A stretch of DNA of 64,000 bases from Clostridium sp. 'White wine YQ'. Its GTDB lineage: Bacteria > Bacillota > Clostridia > Clostridiales > Clostridiaceae. A model generated the notes under the pieces. The model was not told the DNA's origin, ran no database searches, and saw only the letters and a list, made by a program, of their open reading frames with translations. The stretch is taken from the NCBI RefSeq assembly GCF_028728205.1, contig NZ_JAQYUU010000001.1:1539318-1603317 (forward strand), read 5' to 3'. Positions 19,372-27,319 of the stretch are shown here, one piece after another (position 1 is the first letter of the stretch; each line of letters opens with the position of its first letter). Made by a program: the position numbers and the translations under genes.

Positions 19372-19402
19372 AAGTGCAGCTTAATCCTAATAAGCTGCAC
19401 TT
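19372..19402 (+). terminator. Terminator of the threonine aldolase-type gene
   Basis: AAGTGCAGCTTA (19372-19383) pairs with TAAGCTGCACTT (19391-19402), a 12-bp stem followed by TTT on the plus strand. It may also serve the convergent DUF1540 gene. Confidence 0.9.
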
Positions 19403-19412
19403 TTTCTATATA

Positions 19413-19571
19413 TTATTTTACTTTAAAACTTCCGCAATCTGTTTGTTGAATATTATTTGCTTTATTATCATGTTTTACAATTTGAATCTTGTCTAATGAA
19501 CAAAATTGTTCCTCTTCACTGTGGAATTTGCATTCAGTAACTATACACCCTATGCTTCTATTTTGGTTCAT
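19413..19571 (-). CDS. DUF1540 small cysteine protein
   Basis: A 52-residue protein with the DUF1540 pattern: I-G-C-I-V-T-E-C-K-F-H near the start, then F-C-S-L-D-K-I-Q-I-V, and a final D-C-G-S-F. The four cysteines and the His could bind a metal. The function of the family is unknown; it is common in spore-forming Firmicutes. The ATG at 19571 is chosen because GAGGAGG lies eight bases upstream. A longer reading from 19601 would run through that site. Confidence 0.88.
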   Translation of the reverse strand: MNQNRSIGCIVTECKFHSEEEQFCSLDKIQIVKHDNKANNIQQTDCGSFKVK

Positions 19572-19653
19572 GACAATCTCCTCCTCAAAATTTATTTGCA
19601 TATATAGTTTGAACTATAAAGTAGTTTTTATTCTTATTTTTTTGTTTTCTTAA

Positions 19654-20976
19654 CTACTCTAAAATTGCATGAATTGTACTAAATAACTTATCATCGCTTA
19701 ATGTTTCTCTTAATGCATTTATGAAATAATCTATTTCATCTTTAGTAATTGTTAAAGGTGGCTCCACTTTTAAAACAGCTGGATTATTGCTAGCAATAGA
19801 AATTAATATAGCGTGATCCTTAAATAATCTTCCAATTATTTTCCCTACAAAAAATTCCATAGTTGTTTTACTTCTAAGCTTCTTTAAAAACTCAAATTCA
19901 ACCCCTATTAATAAGCCTTTCCCTCTTATCGCTGATATTTGATGATGTTCCATCATAAGTTCTCTTAATTTCAAGATAGTATAATCACCTATTTCTTTTG
20001 CTTTCTCACTTAACTTATCATCTCTTATAATCTCCAATGTTTTGAGGGCACTTATACACGCCATACTATTTCCTCCAAAAGTAGTTTCTAAGAGAGTTGA
20101 ATTTTTTGCACTCCCATAAACTGAATCCCATATCTTCTTTTTCATTGCTATGCATCCAATAGGAATATATCCACCACTTAATGATTTTGCTAGTAGTAAC
20201 ACATCTGGTACTACTCCCACTTGTTCATACATAAACATACTTCCACATCTTCCTATTCCTGTTTGAATTTCATCAAAGATTAGTAATATATCTTCCTTAT
20301 TGCATAGTTCTCTTAGTTCTTCTAAAAATCCTTCTGGTGGTAATATGATTCCTGCTTCAGCTTGTATTGGCTCTATTAGTATTGATGTTACATCATATGA
20401 ATCTACTAGACTCTTAACTTTCTTAATATCTCCAAATGGAGCTTCTAAAAAAGTTCCCTTTACATAATTATAATTTTTCTTAAGTTTATTTCCCATGGCT
20501 GCTAACGAACCTAAAGTTTTACCATGGTAGGCATTCTTGAAATAAATTATCTTACCTTTCTTATTTTTCATCATTGATAATTTTATGGCCTCTTCAACAG
20601 CTTCTGTTCCTGAGTTTGTAAAATGACAATTGCCCAATTCTCCTTTAGTAAGATAATTAATATTATTTGCTAGAATTCCATCGTATATATTTACACTTTG
20701 TTCAATAAAATTTGGAGTATTAGAATGTTCAATTATAGTGTTTAGAATTCTTTCATCATTATGTCCTATATTTAATGATCCGAAGCCTGCTATAAAGTCC
20801 AAATATCCCTTACCTTCTTCATCATAAACAAGAGTTCCTTTTGCCTTATGAAATATCTTATCTATACCTATTGATTTCATAACCTTATAAAGCCCTTTAT
20901 TATAATGTTCTTTAAATATTTCTCTTAGTTCCTCCTCTGAAATTTTATTTACCTCATTTAAATTAATATAGCTCAT
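19654..20976 (-). CDS. Class III aminotransferase (putrescine/ornithine aminotransferase-like)
   Basis: A 440-residue PLP-dependent omega-aminotransferase. It has the PLP-phosphate motif S-G-T-E-A-V-E-E-A, the active-site segment F-D-E-I-Q-T-G-I-G-R-C-G, and the Schiff-base lysine in L-L-A-K-S-L-S-G-G-Y-I-P-I-G. The N-terminal extension before the barrel resembles putrescine aminotransferases rather than ArgD. Candidate substrates are putrescine, ornithine or a similar diamine; the exact one is not readable. The ATG at 20976 is supported by GGTGG five bases upstream. The in-frame starts further upstream, to 21027, are not. Confidence 0.85.
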   Translation of the reverse strand: MSYINLNEVNKISEEELREIFKEHYNKGLYKVMKSIGIDKIFHKAKGTLVYDEEGKGYLDFIAGFGSLNIGHNDERILNTIIEHSNTPNFIEQSVNIYDGILANNINYLTKGELGNCHFTNSGTEAVEEAIKLSMMKNKKGKIIYFKNAYHGKTLGSLAAMGNKLKKNYNYVKGTFLEAPFGDIKKVKSLVDSYDVTSILIEPIQAEAGIILPPEGFLEELRELCNKEDILLIFDEIQTGIGRCGSMFMYEQVGVVPDVLLLAKSLSGGYIPIGCIAMKKKIWDSVYGSAKNSTLLETTFGGNSMACISALKTLEIIRDDKLSEKAKEIGDYTILKLRELMMEHHQISAIRGKGLLIGVEFEFLKKLRSKTTMEFFVGKIIGRLFKDHAILISIASNNPAVLKVEPPLTITKDEIDYFINALRETLSDDKLFSTIHAILE

Positions 20977-21081
20977 ATAATCCACCACCATTTTTTTTGA
21001 TATAAATATATCCTTATGGTGTGTCAAATATTAAAAATTATGAGTAATATAGACTAGATTGACTTTTACGAGGTTAAAAAA

Positions 21082-21603
21082 TTGGAAAAGCTAATTAATA
21101 ATTTAGAAAACATGTCAAGAAAAGATATAAAAGATAATTTTGAGTTTTTAGGAGAAGGTATTGCACGTAAAGTCTTCGCCATTGATGAAGATACTGTTCT
21201 TAAGGTATCTAAAGGAGAAGATGGTTTTTACCAAAATGCGGTTGAATACTATGTATTTTCAAAAGCTTCATCTTTAACTAAAACCATATTATGTCCTATT
21301 TTATATTATTCTCCTAAATATCTTATAATGAAAAGAGCTATTCCACTTACAAAGTTTCGTTGTCAAAATTCAATAGATGTTTCCAAGTTAGATGGACTTA
21401 ATTGGATAAACACCCCACTATACGAATTAAAAACCAAATTTTTTCTCTTTGAAGAAGATTTATACCATACTGATTCATGGGGAATTATTGGTAATAAGAT
21501 GGTATTAATTGATTACGGTTGTACCTCTTCATTTGGTGATTATTATTATACTTTTATTTTTAAATTGAAAAATTTTGATGTTTATCCAATAAAAGAAGTC
21601 TAG
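21082..21603 (+). CDS. Mini protein-kinase-like protein
   Basis: A 173-residue protein that resembles a shrunken eukaryotic-type kinase fold. Visible elements are a glycine-loop-like G-E-G-I-A-R-K (24-30), a V-L-K-V lysine (K41), a possible helix-C Glu (E55), and H-T-D-S-W-G...V-L-I-D-Y-G (129-146), which corresponds to the catalytic loop and the DFG-like metal site. It is far shorter than a normal kinase (250 or more residues), lacking most of the C-lobe. It starts with TTG, with GAGGT about nine bases upstream. Kinase activity is an inference. Its 3' end lies inside the terminator hairpin. Confidence 0.6.
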   Translation: MEKLINNLENMSRKDIKDNFEFLGEGIARKVFAIDEDTVLKVSKGEDGFYQNAVEYYVFSKASSLTKTILCPILYYSPKYLIMKRAIPLTKFRCQNSIDVSKLDGLNWINTPLYELKTKFFLFEEDLYHTDSWGIIGNKMVLIDYGCTSSFGDYYYTFIFKLKNFDVYPIKEV

Positions 21604-21626
21604 TGCAGGTGCACTAGACTTCTTTT
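21591..21626. terminator. Bidirectional terminator overlapping a stop codon
   Basis: AAAAGAAGTCTAGTGCA (21591-21607) pairs with the exact complement at 21610-21626, a 17-bp stem with a GG centre. The TAG stop of the kinase-like gene lies in the left arm. It also serves the convergent DUF1648 gene. Confidence 0.9.
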
Positions 21627-21635
21627 ATTAAAGTA

Positions 21636-22766
21636 TTATGAAAAAATCATAGGAAACAACAAAATAGATATTATAAATATTAAAAGAACAACTGAAATAA
21701 TTATAGCTATTTTATTCCCAAAGTTTAGAGTCCAGCCTACTCCAAATCTCTTCTCAACAAATATAGAAGGATCATTAGGATTATAGTAAATTGAGCCTAA
21801 TTTCCAATAAGCATCATCATCTATATTAGTAACGTCATCTTCTGATTTTTCCTCTGTTGTATCTTTTAAATTACTACCACCTTGACCATATCTAATATCT
21901 AATGCTATAGGGATTATTATTATAACTAAAAATACTATAATTAATATTGGTGTTAGTAGTTTAAAGTTCACTGAAATAATGTTTAATGAATTAAAATTCA
22001 GTAAAGTAATTAAAGTCGAAACTATAATAGCAATACTAAATATAAATAAAGAATTAATTTTCTTAAACTTAAATAATTTCTGCGAGGATGCAATTGGTTT
22101 AGCTGCATCTATTCTATTTTTACTAATTGCAATTGAATAGTTAGTAAAAATAAGCAAAATTACAACCCCCATCATCACTAAACCCTGTGTTACAACTGCT
22201 CCTACTGACTTTTCAACAAAATTATTAGCTGTTCCATCTATCCCCCAGTGAATTGCAATTTTAGTTGGCAATTCATCATACTTCGTGAGTGGTATTATTA
22301 AGTTCAAAAGTGCTATGCCTAGCGGAATCAAAAACCAGTAAAATGATAATACTGCATCACTTCTTAATTTTTTTGACATTGTAGTATTTACATAAACCAT
22401 TTGCTTCTTATTTTCCATTAAATTATTATCACTCTTATATTTTTTAACTTTATGATTTGCTCTCAAGAATATTAAAAAGTATCCTATCATGAAAGCAAAA
22501 ATGGAAATTATAAAAACACCTGGAAGCATATTAATAGCATTTAATAAAAAAAAGTATGCCGCTAATGCTATTAAAGTGAAGACAGTTAATTCTATGGCAT
22601 ATTGTTTAGTTATCCTTTTTATTTCCTTATCTTTAGCTCTATCTAACGGAATAAATACTCCAAAAATTAAATCTTTTCTTGTTAATTTTGGGGTAAGGAT
22701 GAAGGTAATATATAATACACCAAAAATAATAATATTTATTATATTTGCAGTTAATAATTCACTCAT
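21636..22766 (-). CDS. DUF1648/DUF5808 multi-pass membrane protein
   Basis: A 376-residue membrane protein with about eight hydrophobic helices. The DUF1648 signature is L-P-T-K-I-A-I-H-W-G-I-D-G-T-A-N-N. The C-terminal soluble loop D-D-A-Y-W-K-L-G-S-I-Y-Y-N-P-N-D-P matches DUF5808. Such proteins are usually controlled by a GntR regulator of the YtrA type encoded next to them, as here (gap of 20 bases). No transport or enzyme motif is visible. The biochemical role is unknown; an envelope-stress function has been suggested for relatives. Confidence 0.85.
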   Translation of the reverse strand: MSELLTANIINIIIFGVLYITFILTPKLTRKDLIFGVFIPLDRAKDKEIKRITKQYAIELTVFTLIALAAYFFLLNAINMLPGVFIISIFAFMIGYFLIFLRANHKVKKYKSDNNLMENKKQMVYVNTTMSKKLRSDAVLSFYWFLIPLGIALLNLIIPLTKYDELPTKIAIHWGIDGTANNFVEKSVGAVVTQGLVMMGVVILLIFTNYSIAISKNRIDAAKPIASSQKLFKFKKINSLFIFSIAIIVSTLITLLNFNSLNIISVNFKLLTPILIIVFLVIIIIPIALDIRYGQGGSNLKDTTEEKSEDDVTNIDDDAYWKLGSIYYNPNDPSIFVEKRFGVGWTLNFGNKIAIIISVVLLIFIISILLFPMIFS

Positions 22767-22786
22767 AACAATTATCTCCTTAAATC

Positions 22787-23164
22787 TTATTTTTCATATT
22801 TTTCATATAACTTTTTGCATGTCCCAATAAATTCTTCCTTAGATATTCCAAAACAATAGGCTTCCGCGATAATATTGCTTAGTTCATCATTTAATATGCT
22901 AATGGATTCCTCATTTTTTCTAATTGGAATTGGATTTACGATAGCACCTTTTCGTCTATCTATTGTGACAAAACCCTCATCTTTTAATAAATTATAGCCT
23001 TTATTTACTGTATGAAGATTTATTCCGATATCCTCTGCCATCTGCCTTACTGATGGAAGACTTTCCTCTGGCTGAAGTTCACCGCTTGCTATACCACTAA
23101 TAATCTGATTTTTAAGTTGAAGATAAATAGGTGTTTCACTTTGAAAATCAATTCTAAGCAACAT
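22787..23164 (-). CDS. GntR-family transcriptional regulator, YtrA type
   Basis: A 125-residue regulator. Residues 1-70 form the winged helix-turn-helix (P-I-Y-L-Q-L-K-N-Q-I, L-P-S-V-R-Q-M-A-E-D, I-N-L-H-T-V-N-K-G-Y). The short helical tail (about 80-125) is a dimerisation segment typical of the YtrA subfamily, with no ligand-binding domain. A perfect 41-base palindrome lies upstream and contains the promoter, so the dimer probably represses its own operon with the DUF1648 gene. AAAGGAGGG precedes the ATG. Confidence 0.92.
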   Translation of the reverse strand: MLLRIDFQSETPIYLQLKNQIISGIASGELQPEESLPSVRQMAEDIGINLHTVNKGYNLLKDEGFVTIDRRKGAIVNPIPIRKNEESISILNDELSNIIAEAYCFGISKEEFIGTCKKLYEKYEK

Positions 23165-23189
23165 TCTATCCCTCCTTTTAATGTTCTAT

Positions 23190-23230
23190 TAATTATATTT
23201 GTTATATATAATATATAACAAATATAATTA
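23190..23230 (-). promoter_or_regulatory. Palindromic operator with embedded promoter of the GntR/DUF1648 operon
   Basis: Positions 23190-23230 form a perfect inverted repeat of 20-base arms around one central base. On the minus strand, TTGTTA (23221-23216), an 18-base spacer and TATAAT (23197-23192) make a good promoter lying inside it. A bound GntR dimer would cover both promoter elements. Confidence 0.85.
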
Positions 23231-23243
23231 CTTGTAAAGAAAA

Positions 23244-23275
23244 AAGATCAAATAATTTATAGTTTATTTGATCTT
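23244..23275 (-). terminator. Terminator of the hypothetical gene at 23284
   Basis: AAGATCAAATAA pairs with TTATTTGATCTT, a 12-bp stem with an 8-base loop, followed by TTTTT on the minus strand. Confidence 0.8.
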
Positions 23276-23283
23276 AAAAACTT

Positions 23284-23856
23284 CTATATTTTAATATTAA
23301 TTTTTTCAGATAATAGAGGTGCTCCTACCCTATTTACAGATGGATATGTGTCTACATATTTTAAGCCAAGTTCAAAAACTCTCCCCCAATAATCTTCTGG
23401 AATAGACTTTTTCTTTATGTTGATAGCCTCAGTATCATCTGAAAGAAATTCTGCAATATTTGGAGTAAATCCTACCCACAATCCCATTGGGTTTTCACCT
23501 GGAATTATGTCTTCATCATACCTATTTCCAGTTTTATATGTGTTTAATGTTAACAGTCTTGTACTTATCGTTAGTTTATATTCCTTAATTAAACTTCTAG
23601 GATAGGATAATATTGCCACACAATCTAAATCCTCTGAATATGCTGCTATTAATAGCGGATTTAGTGATACAACAATAGCTGGTTCTGGAAACCCACTTTG
23701 AAATAATTTTCTAAACTTCTTTATTTTAAAATGATTTAGAATACTATAGGGATGCATCTTACTTTTAAATAAATCAGCTCTTAAATATTTTAGTTTATCA
23801 TTTGAAACGGTAATATCCTTATTGATATTACAATGATAATATTTTTTCATATCCAA
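23284..23856 (-). CDS. Hypothetical protein
   Basis: A protein of about 190 residues that I do not recognise. It appears soluble and beta-rich, without a signal peptide or membrane helix. Recognisable stretches are P-A-I-V-V-S-L-N-P-L-L-I-A-A-Y-S-E-D-L-D, which recalls a small sensory or antitoxin-like fold, and N-P-M-G-L-W-V-G-F-T-P-N. The C-terminus ends in P-S-V-N-R-V-G-A-P. The start is uncertain: GGAGG lies eight bases before the TTG at 23856 and 14 bases before an ATG at 23850. The TTG at 23871 overlaps that site. It is a single-gene unit with its own terminator. Confidence 0.7.
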   Translation of the reverse strand: MDMKKYYHCNINKDITVSNDKLKYLRADLFKSKMHPYSILNHFKIKKFRKLFQSGFPEPAIVVSLNPLLIAAYSEDLDCVAILSYPRSLIKEYKLTISTRLLTLNTYKTGNRYDEDIIPGENPMGLWVGFTPNIAEFLSDDTEAINIKKKSIPEDYWGRVFELGLKYVDTYPSVNRVGAPLLSEKINIKI

Positions 23857-24063
23857 GAATCCATCCTCCAATATTATTTTCTCTATAATATGTTTATTTA
23901 AATACTTTAGAAAATATCATAACATTCCCATAATATTTACAATATTATTTCATTTTTATTCATATGCAAAAATATGTGGATTATTTTCTAATAATATAAT
24001 ATACTAAAGTAGAATGATTTTTTAAGAACTTTAATTAATCCCTTAGGGAACATCAGTTTACTT

Positions 24064-24170
24064 ACTAAGCAGTACTATTGCAGCACACAGTAGTACACAA
24101 TGCTTTAGTATAGATTTTTACCCTTCATCAAAAGAGAGGCCCACATTTTACCCGTGTGAAAGCCTCTCTT
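24064..24170. other. Structured intergenic segment, possible leader RNA or ncRNA
   Basis: The 430-base gap between the hypothetical gene (-) and aspartate kinase (+) holds two strong hairpins. The first (24064-24109) pairs ACTAAGCA with TGCTTTAGT, continuing into GTACTA/TAGTAC. The second (24132-24170) pairs AAGAGAGGC with GCCTCTCTT and CACA with TGTG inside. TTTTACCC occurs at 24116 and 24146, and TTTTGCCC at 24174. The sequence does not match the lysine riboswitch or a T-box, the usual controls of aspartate kinase. The strand is not determined. The rest of the gap is plain AT-rich DNA. Confidence 0.45.
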
Positions 24171-24292
24171 AAATTTTGCCCATTTTTCAATCATAAATAA
24201 TATATCTTTCTATTCTTTGGAATTGCATATTTGCTTTAAAATTGTTATCATAATATTGTTATTTTTTATTATAAAATTGGGGGGCTATACAT

Positions 24293-25612
24293 ATGAAAAA
24301 CACAATAGTAGCAAAATTTGGGGGAAGTTCGCTTGCGAGTTCTGAGCAATTTAGAAAAGTTAAATCCATAGTATCTTCTAATAAAGATAGAAGATTTGTA
24401 GTTCCATCTGCTCCTGGTAAAAGAGATAGCAAGGACTATAAAATTACTGATTTACTTTATCTATGTAATGCTCATGTTAAAACTTCTATTCCTTTTGACG
24501 ATGTATTCAAACTAATAGAAGAAAGATATTGCAGCATTGTTAGCGACTTATCAATAGATATTGATATCAATATTCCTCTTGAAAAAATTAAAGAAGATAT
24601 TAGGAATGGTGCTTCAGCTGATTATGCAGCTAGTAGAGGTGAATATTTAAATGGACTTATTTTGGCTAAATATTTAGAATATGAGTTTATTGATGCAGCC
24701 GAAATAATTGTATTTAATGAAGGCGGCACTTACGATGAAGAAAAAACTAAAATTAAGGTTGAAGAAAGATTATCCAAGGTTAAAAATGCAGTAATTCCAG
24801 GATTTTATGGAGCTAACGAAGAAGGTGAAATTGTTGCATTTTCTAGAGGTGGCTCAGATGTAACTGGCTCTATTATCGCAGCAAGCATTAATGCTAGTTT
24901 ATATGAAAACTGGACAGATGTTTCAGGTTTCCTAATGGCTGATCCTAGAATAGTAGATAATCCAAAAGCTATAGAAAAGATTACTTATAAAGAATTAAGG
25001 GAGCTTTCTTACATGGGTGCTTCTGTTTTACATGAAGAAGCCATTTTCCCTGTTAGAGAAGCTGGAATATATATAAATATAAAAAACACAAACAGACCTG
25101 AGGATCCAGGTACATTAATAGTTGATGATATACAAGACGTAAAAAACCACGGAAAAATTACTGGAGTTGCAGGAAGAAAAGACTTTACTGTAATTGCTAT
25201 AGAAAAAGCTCTTATGAATTCCGAACTTGGTTTTACTAGAAGAATTTTATCAATTCTTGAATCTTACGGAATTTCCTATGAAAATATGCCTTCAGGTATA
25301 GATACTGTTTCCTTAGTAATTGCTGACTCTCAGTTAAAGAATAAAAAGGACAAAGTAGTTGAAGAAATTAAGAGACAGTGTTCACCAGATTCTATAGATG
25401 TTTATCCAAACATGGCTGTTATAGCTACCGTTGGCCGCGGAATGGCCAAAGCTACTGGAGTAGCTGCAGTATTATTCTCAGCTCTTGCAAAAGCAAATAT
25501 AAACGTAAGAATGATTGACCAAGGATCAAGTGAGATGAATATATTAGTAGGTGTTGCTACTTCAGATTTTGAAAAGGCCGTAAATGCTATATATAGTGCA
25601 TTTGAAAAGTAA
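24293..25612 (+). CDS. Aspartate kinase
   Basis: A 439-residue enzyme that phosphorylates aspartate, the first step toward lysine, diaminopimelate, threonine and methionine. The N-terminal catalytic domain shows V-A-K-F-G-G-S-S, F-S-R-G-G-S-D-V-T-G-S and W-T-D-V-S-G-F-L-M-A-D-P. The last 130 residues form two ACT domains (V-I-A-I-E-K-A-L-M-N-S, A-K-A-N-I-N-V-R-M-I-D-Q-G-S), the site of amino acid feedback. The internal A-Y-K-I-T-D-L-L-Y-L-C insertion region is that of the monofunctional clostridial form. A GGGGGG site precedes the ATG by about six bases. A structured segment lies upstream. Confidence 0.95.
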   Translation: MKNTIVAKFGGSSLASSEQFRKVKSIVSSNKDRRFVVPSAPGKRDSKDYKITDLLYLCNAHVKTSIPFDDVFKLIEERYCSIVSDLSIDIDINIPLEKIKEDIRNGASADYAASRGEYLNGLILAKYLEYEFIDAAEIIVFNEGGTYDEEKTKIKVEERLSKVKNAVIPGFYGANEEGEIVAFSRGGSDVTGSIIAASINASLYENWTDVSGFLMADPRIVDNPKAIEKITYKELRELSYMGASVLHEEAIFPVREAGIYINIKNTNRPEDPGTLIVDDIQDVKNHGKITGVAGRKDFTVIAIEKALMNSELGFTRRILSILESYGISYENMPSGIDTVSLVIADSQLKNKKDKVVEEIKRQCSPDSIDVYPNMAVIATVGRGMAKATGVAAVLFSALAKANINVRMIDQGSSEMNILVGVATSDFEKAVNAIYSAFEK

Positions 25613-25667
25613 TTAACAAAAAAGTTCAACGCTTATAGATCTAAGTTTCTAAAATTGAAAGAAATGA

Positions 25668-25694
25668 AGAGCAGAAATCACCGATTTCTGCTCT
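25668..25694 (+). terminator. Terminator of aspartate kinase
   Basis: AGAGCAGAAATC (25668-25679) pairs with GATTTCTGCTCT (25683-25694), a 12-bp stem with a 3-base loop, followed by CTTGTTT. The T tract is weak. Confidence 0.75.
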
Positions 25695-25810
25695 CTTGTT
25701 TATATACTGAAATTATTTATATTCAGCCCCTTTGTAATCTTTACATTTGGTTAATTTGAAATATTTATACTGTAAGATTTGTTAATCTTTTTATAACATC
25801 ACCTATTAAC

Positions 25811-26812
25811 TTACTTTAAAAGTATTTTTTTAACTCTAGTCTTTCTTAAAATTGTAATTAATGCTGCGGAGATTAATAAAGAACAAATAAATCTAATCAT
25901 TGTATTTGCAAATAATATTGGAGCAAGTACTGAAAGCCATATCATTATAATTTGATGTGAACAATATATTCCTATACTGTACTCTCTACAAGCTTTAGAT
26001 ATTTTAGTTGAAATATTTTTACTGTAATTAATTGCCCAAATTAATATTAAAGGTGCTGCAATTATTGCTGACAGATACATATTAGCATCTTTAGCAACAC
26101 CAGTTTTATTTAATATAAATGCTTCAACCAATAAAAGTATAATTGAAATTATACTTAGCAAGCCTGCTTTTTTTATCTTTTTATACAGTTTATATTTATT
26201 AATGAATGCACCTAAAGACACAAAAAGAATTGATTCTGTAACGCCTACTTGTGGCATCATAAATATTGATGTGTACCCTTTAATCAATGGATTTATCATT
26301 GTTGCTTGAAATAATCCATAATAAGTATCACCAGTTGTCCCAAATAGATATAATACAAATCCAATCAAAAGTAAAATAAATACTTTATCTCTTTTTAGCA
26401 ATGGTGCTATTACAAAAACAGTAATGATTAATGAGGATATATACCAGAGGCTTCCTGTTATTCCAATTAGCAACAGTCTCTCAATTAGAATTATAGGAGG
26501 TGCTCCTAAACTACTTAAGACCATCGGAAATAATGCTATAATCTCTATAGTTACCCAAGAAAAATAAAGAATTAGTAATCTTTTCAATGTTGCTATAGGT
26601 TCTTTTTTTAATTGAATTCGGTCAAATAAAAAATAACCTGAAACCATAAAGAAAAATGGTACTGCAAGTCTACTAATTCCCATGCTCGTTGCAATCCATA
26701 AATTTTCATTTATTGAGTGAAAAGCCATTGTGTGAATTGATACTACTGCAATAGCAAATAGCAATCGTAATACATCAATCATTCCGTAGTAACTCTTATT
26801 ATTTGTTTCCAT
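25811..26812 (-). CDS. Membrane acyltransferase, acyltransferase-3 family
   Basis: A 333-residue protein with about ten membrane helices. The N-terminal segment I-D-V-L-R-L-L-F-A-I-A-V-V-S-I-H-T carries the family's R and catalytic H. P-F-F-F-M-V-S-G-Y-F-L-F is the second hallmark. Members O-acylate cell-surface polysaccharides, peptidoglycan or lipids; the membrane domain of VanT is related. The acceptor is unknown and no sugar gene adjoins it. AAGGAGAG precedes the ATG. Confidence 0.88.
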   Translation of the reverse strand: METNNKSYYGMIDVLRLLFAIAVVSIHTMAFHSINENLWIATSMGISRLAVPFFFMVSGYFLFDRIQLKKEPIATLKRLLILYFSWVTIEIIALFPMVLSSLGAPPIILIERLLLIGITGSLWYISSLIITVFVIAPLLKRDKVFILLLIGFVLYLFGTTGDTYYGLFQATMINPLIKGYTSIFMMPQVGVTESILFVSLGAFINKYKLYKKIKKAGLLSIISIILLLVEAFILNKTGVAKDANMYLSAIIAAPLILIWAINYSKNISTKISKACREYSIGIYCSHQIIMIWLSVLAPILFANTMIRFICSLLISAALITILRKTRVKKILLK

Positions 26813-26948
26813 GATAAAGCCACTCTCCTTAAAAAATCACTTTAATATTTTATTTATTTTTTAAAATACAAGTTCTTCCATACCATATTTACGAAAACTA
26901 TTTCTATTTTCTGACACTTATATAAAAAAAAATAATTTCAACTAAAAA

Positions 26949-26980
26949 AACTATTATCGCAATCCCTCACGATAATAGTT
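26949..26980 (-). terminator. Terminator of the ferredoxin gene
   Basis: AACTATTATCG pairs with CGATAATAGTT, an 11-bp stem with a 10-base loop, followed by TTTTTT on the minus strand. Confidence 0.88.
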
Positions 26981-27036
26981 TCCTATTAAATAAATCTTAT
27001 TAAGCATATATTAAATATAAACGCTAAGCTTCTTCT

Positions 27037-27225
27037 CTATTCTACAGTTATGGCAGATACTGGGCATTGCTCACAAGCCTCATTTGCACTTGCTAACAAA
27101 TCTTCTCCAAGTTCGTTTTCGATTGCTTTTGCTTTTCCATCATCATCCATGTCAAATACTTCTGGACTTATTGCAGCACACAATCCGCATCCTATACATG
27201 TATCTTTATCTACACATGCCTTCAT
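27037..27225 (-). CDS. Monocluster [4Fe-4S] ferredoxin
   Basis: A 62-residue ferredoxin. Cluster ligands are C10, C13 and C16 (C-I-G-C-G-L-C) and C54 (C-P-V-S-A-I-T-V). C51 is an extra cysteine in C-E-Q-C-P, which can form a disulfide in such proteins. The acidic surface is typical of electron carriers. The ATG at 27225 is nine bases after AAGGAG; the ATG three codons earlier abuts that site. It lies 94 bases after the flavodiiron gene with no clear terminator between, so it may be cotranscribed and serve that enzyme. Confidence 0.93.
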   Translation of the reverse strand: MKACVDKDTCIGCGLCAAISPEVFDMDDDGKAKAIENELGEDLLASANEACEQCPVSAITVE

Positions 27226-27319
27226 AAAAATCATCTCCTTTTTATAAGTTTATAAGCAAATTCTACCAAAATATTTATATAAAATACGTAACTTTAGTTA
27301 CCACTTTAATGAATGTTAT

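Noticed and set aside
24020-24290. Lysine riboswitch or T-box upstream of aspartate kinase
   Set aside because: Neither the conserved lysine-riboswitch core nor the T-box antiterminator sequence is present on either strand.
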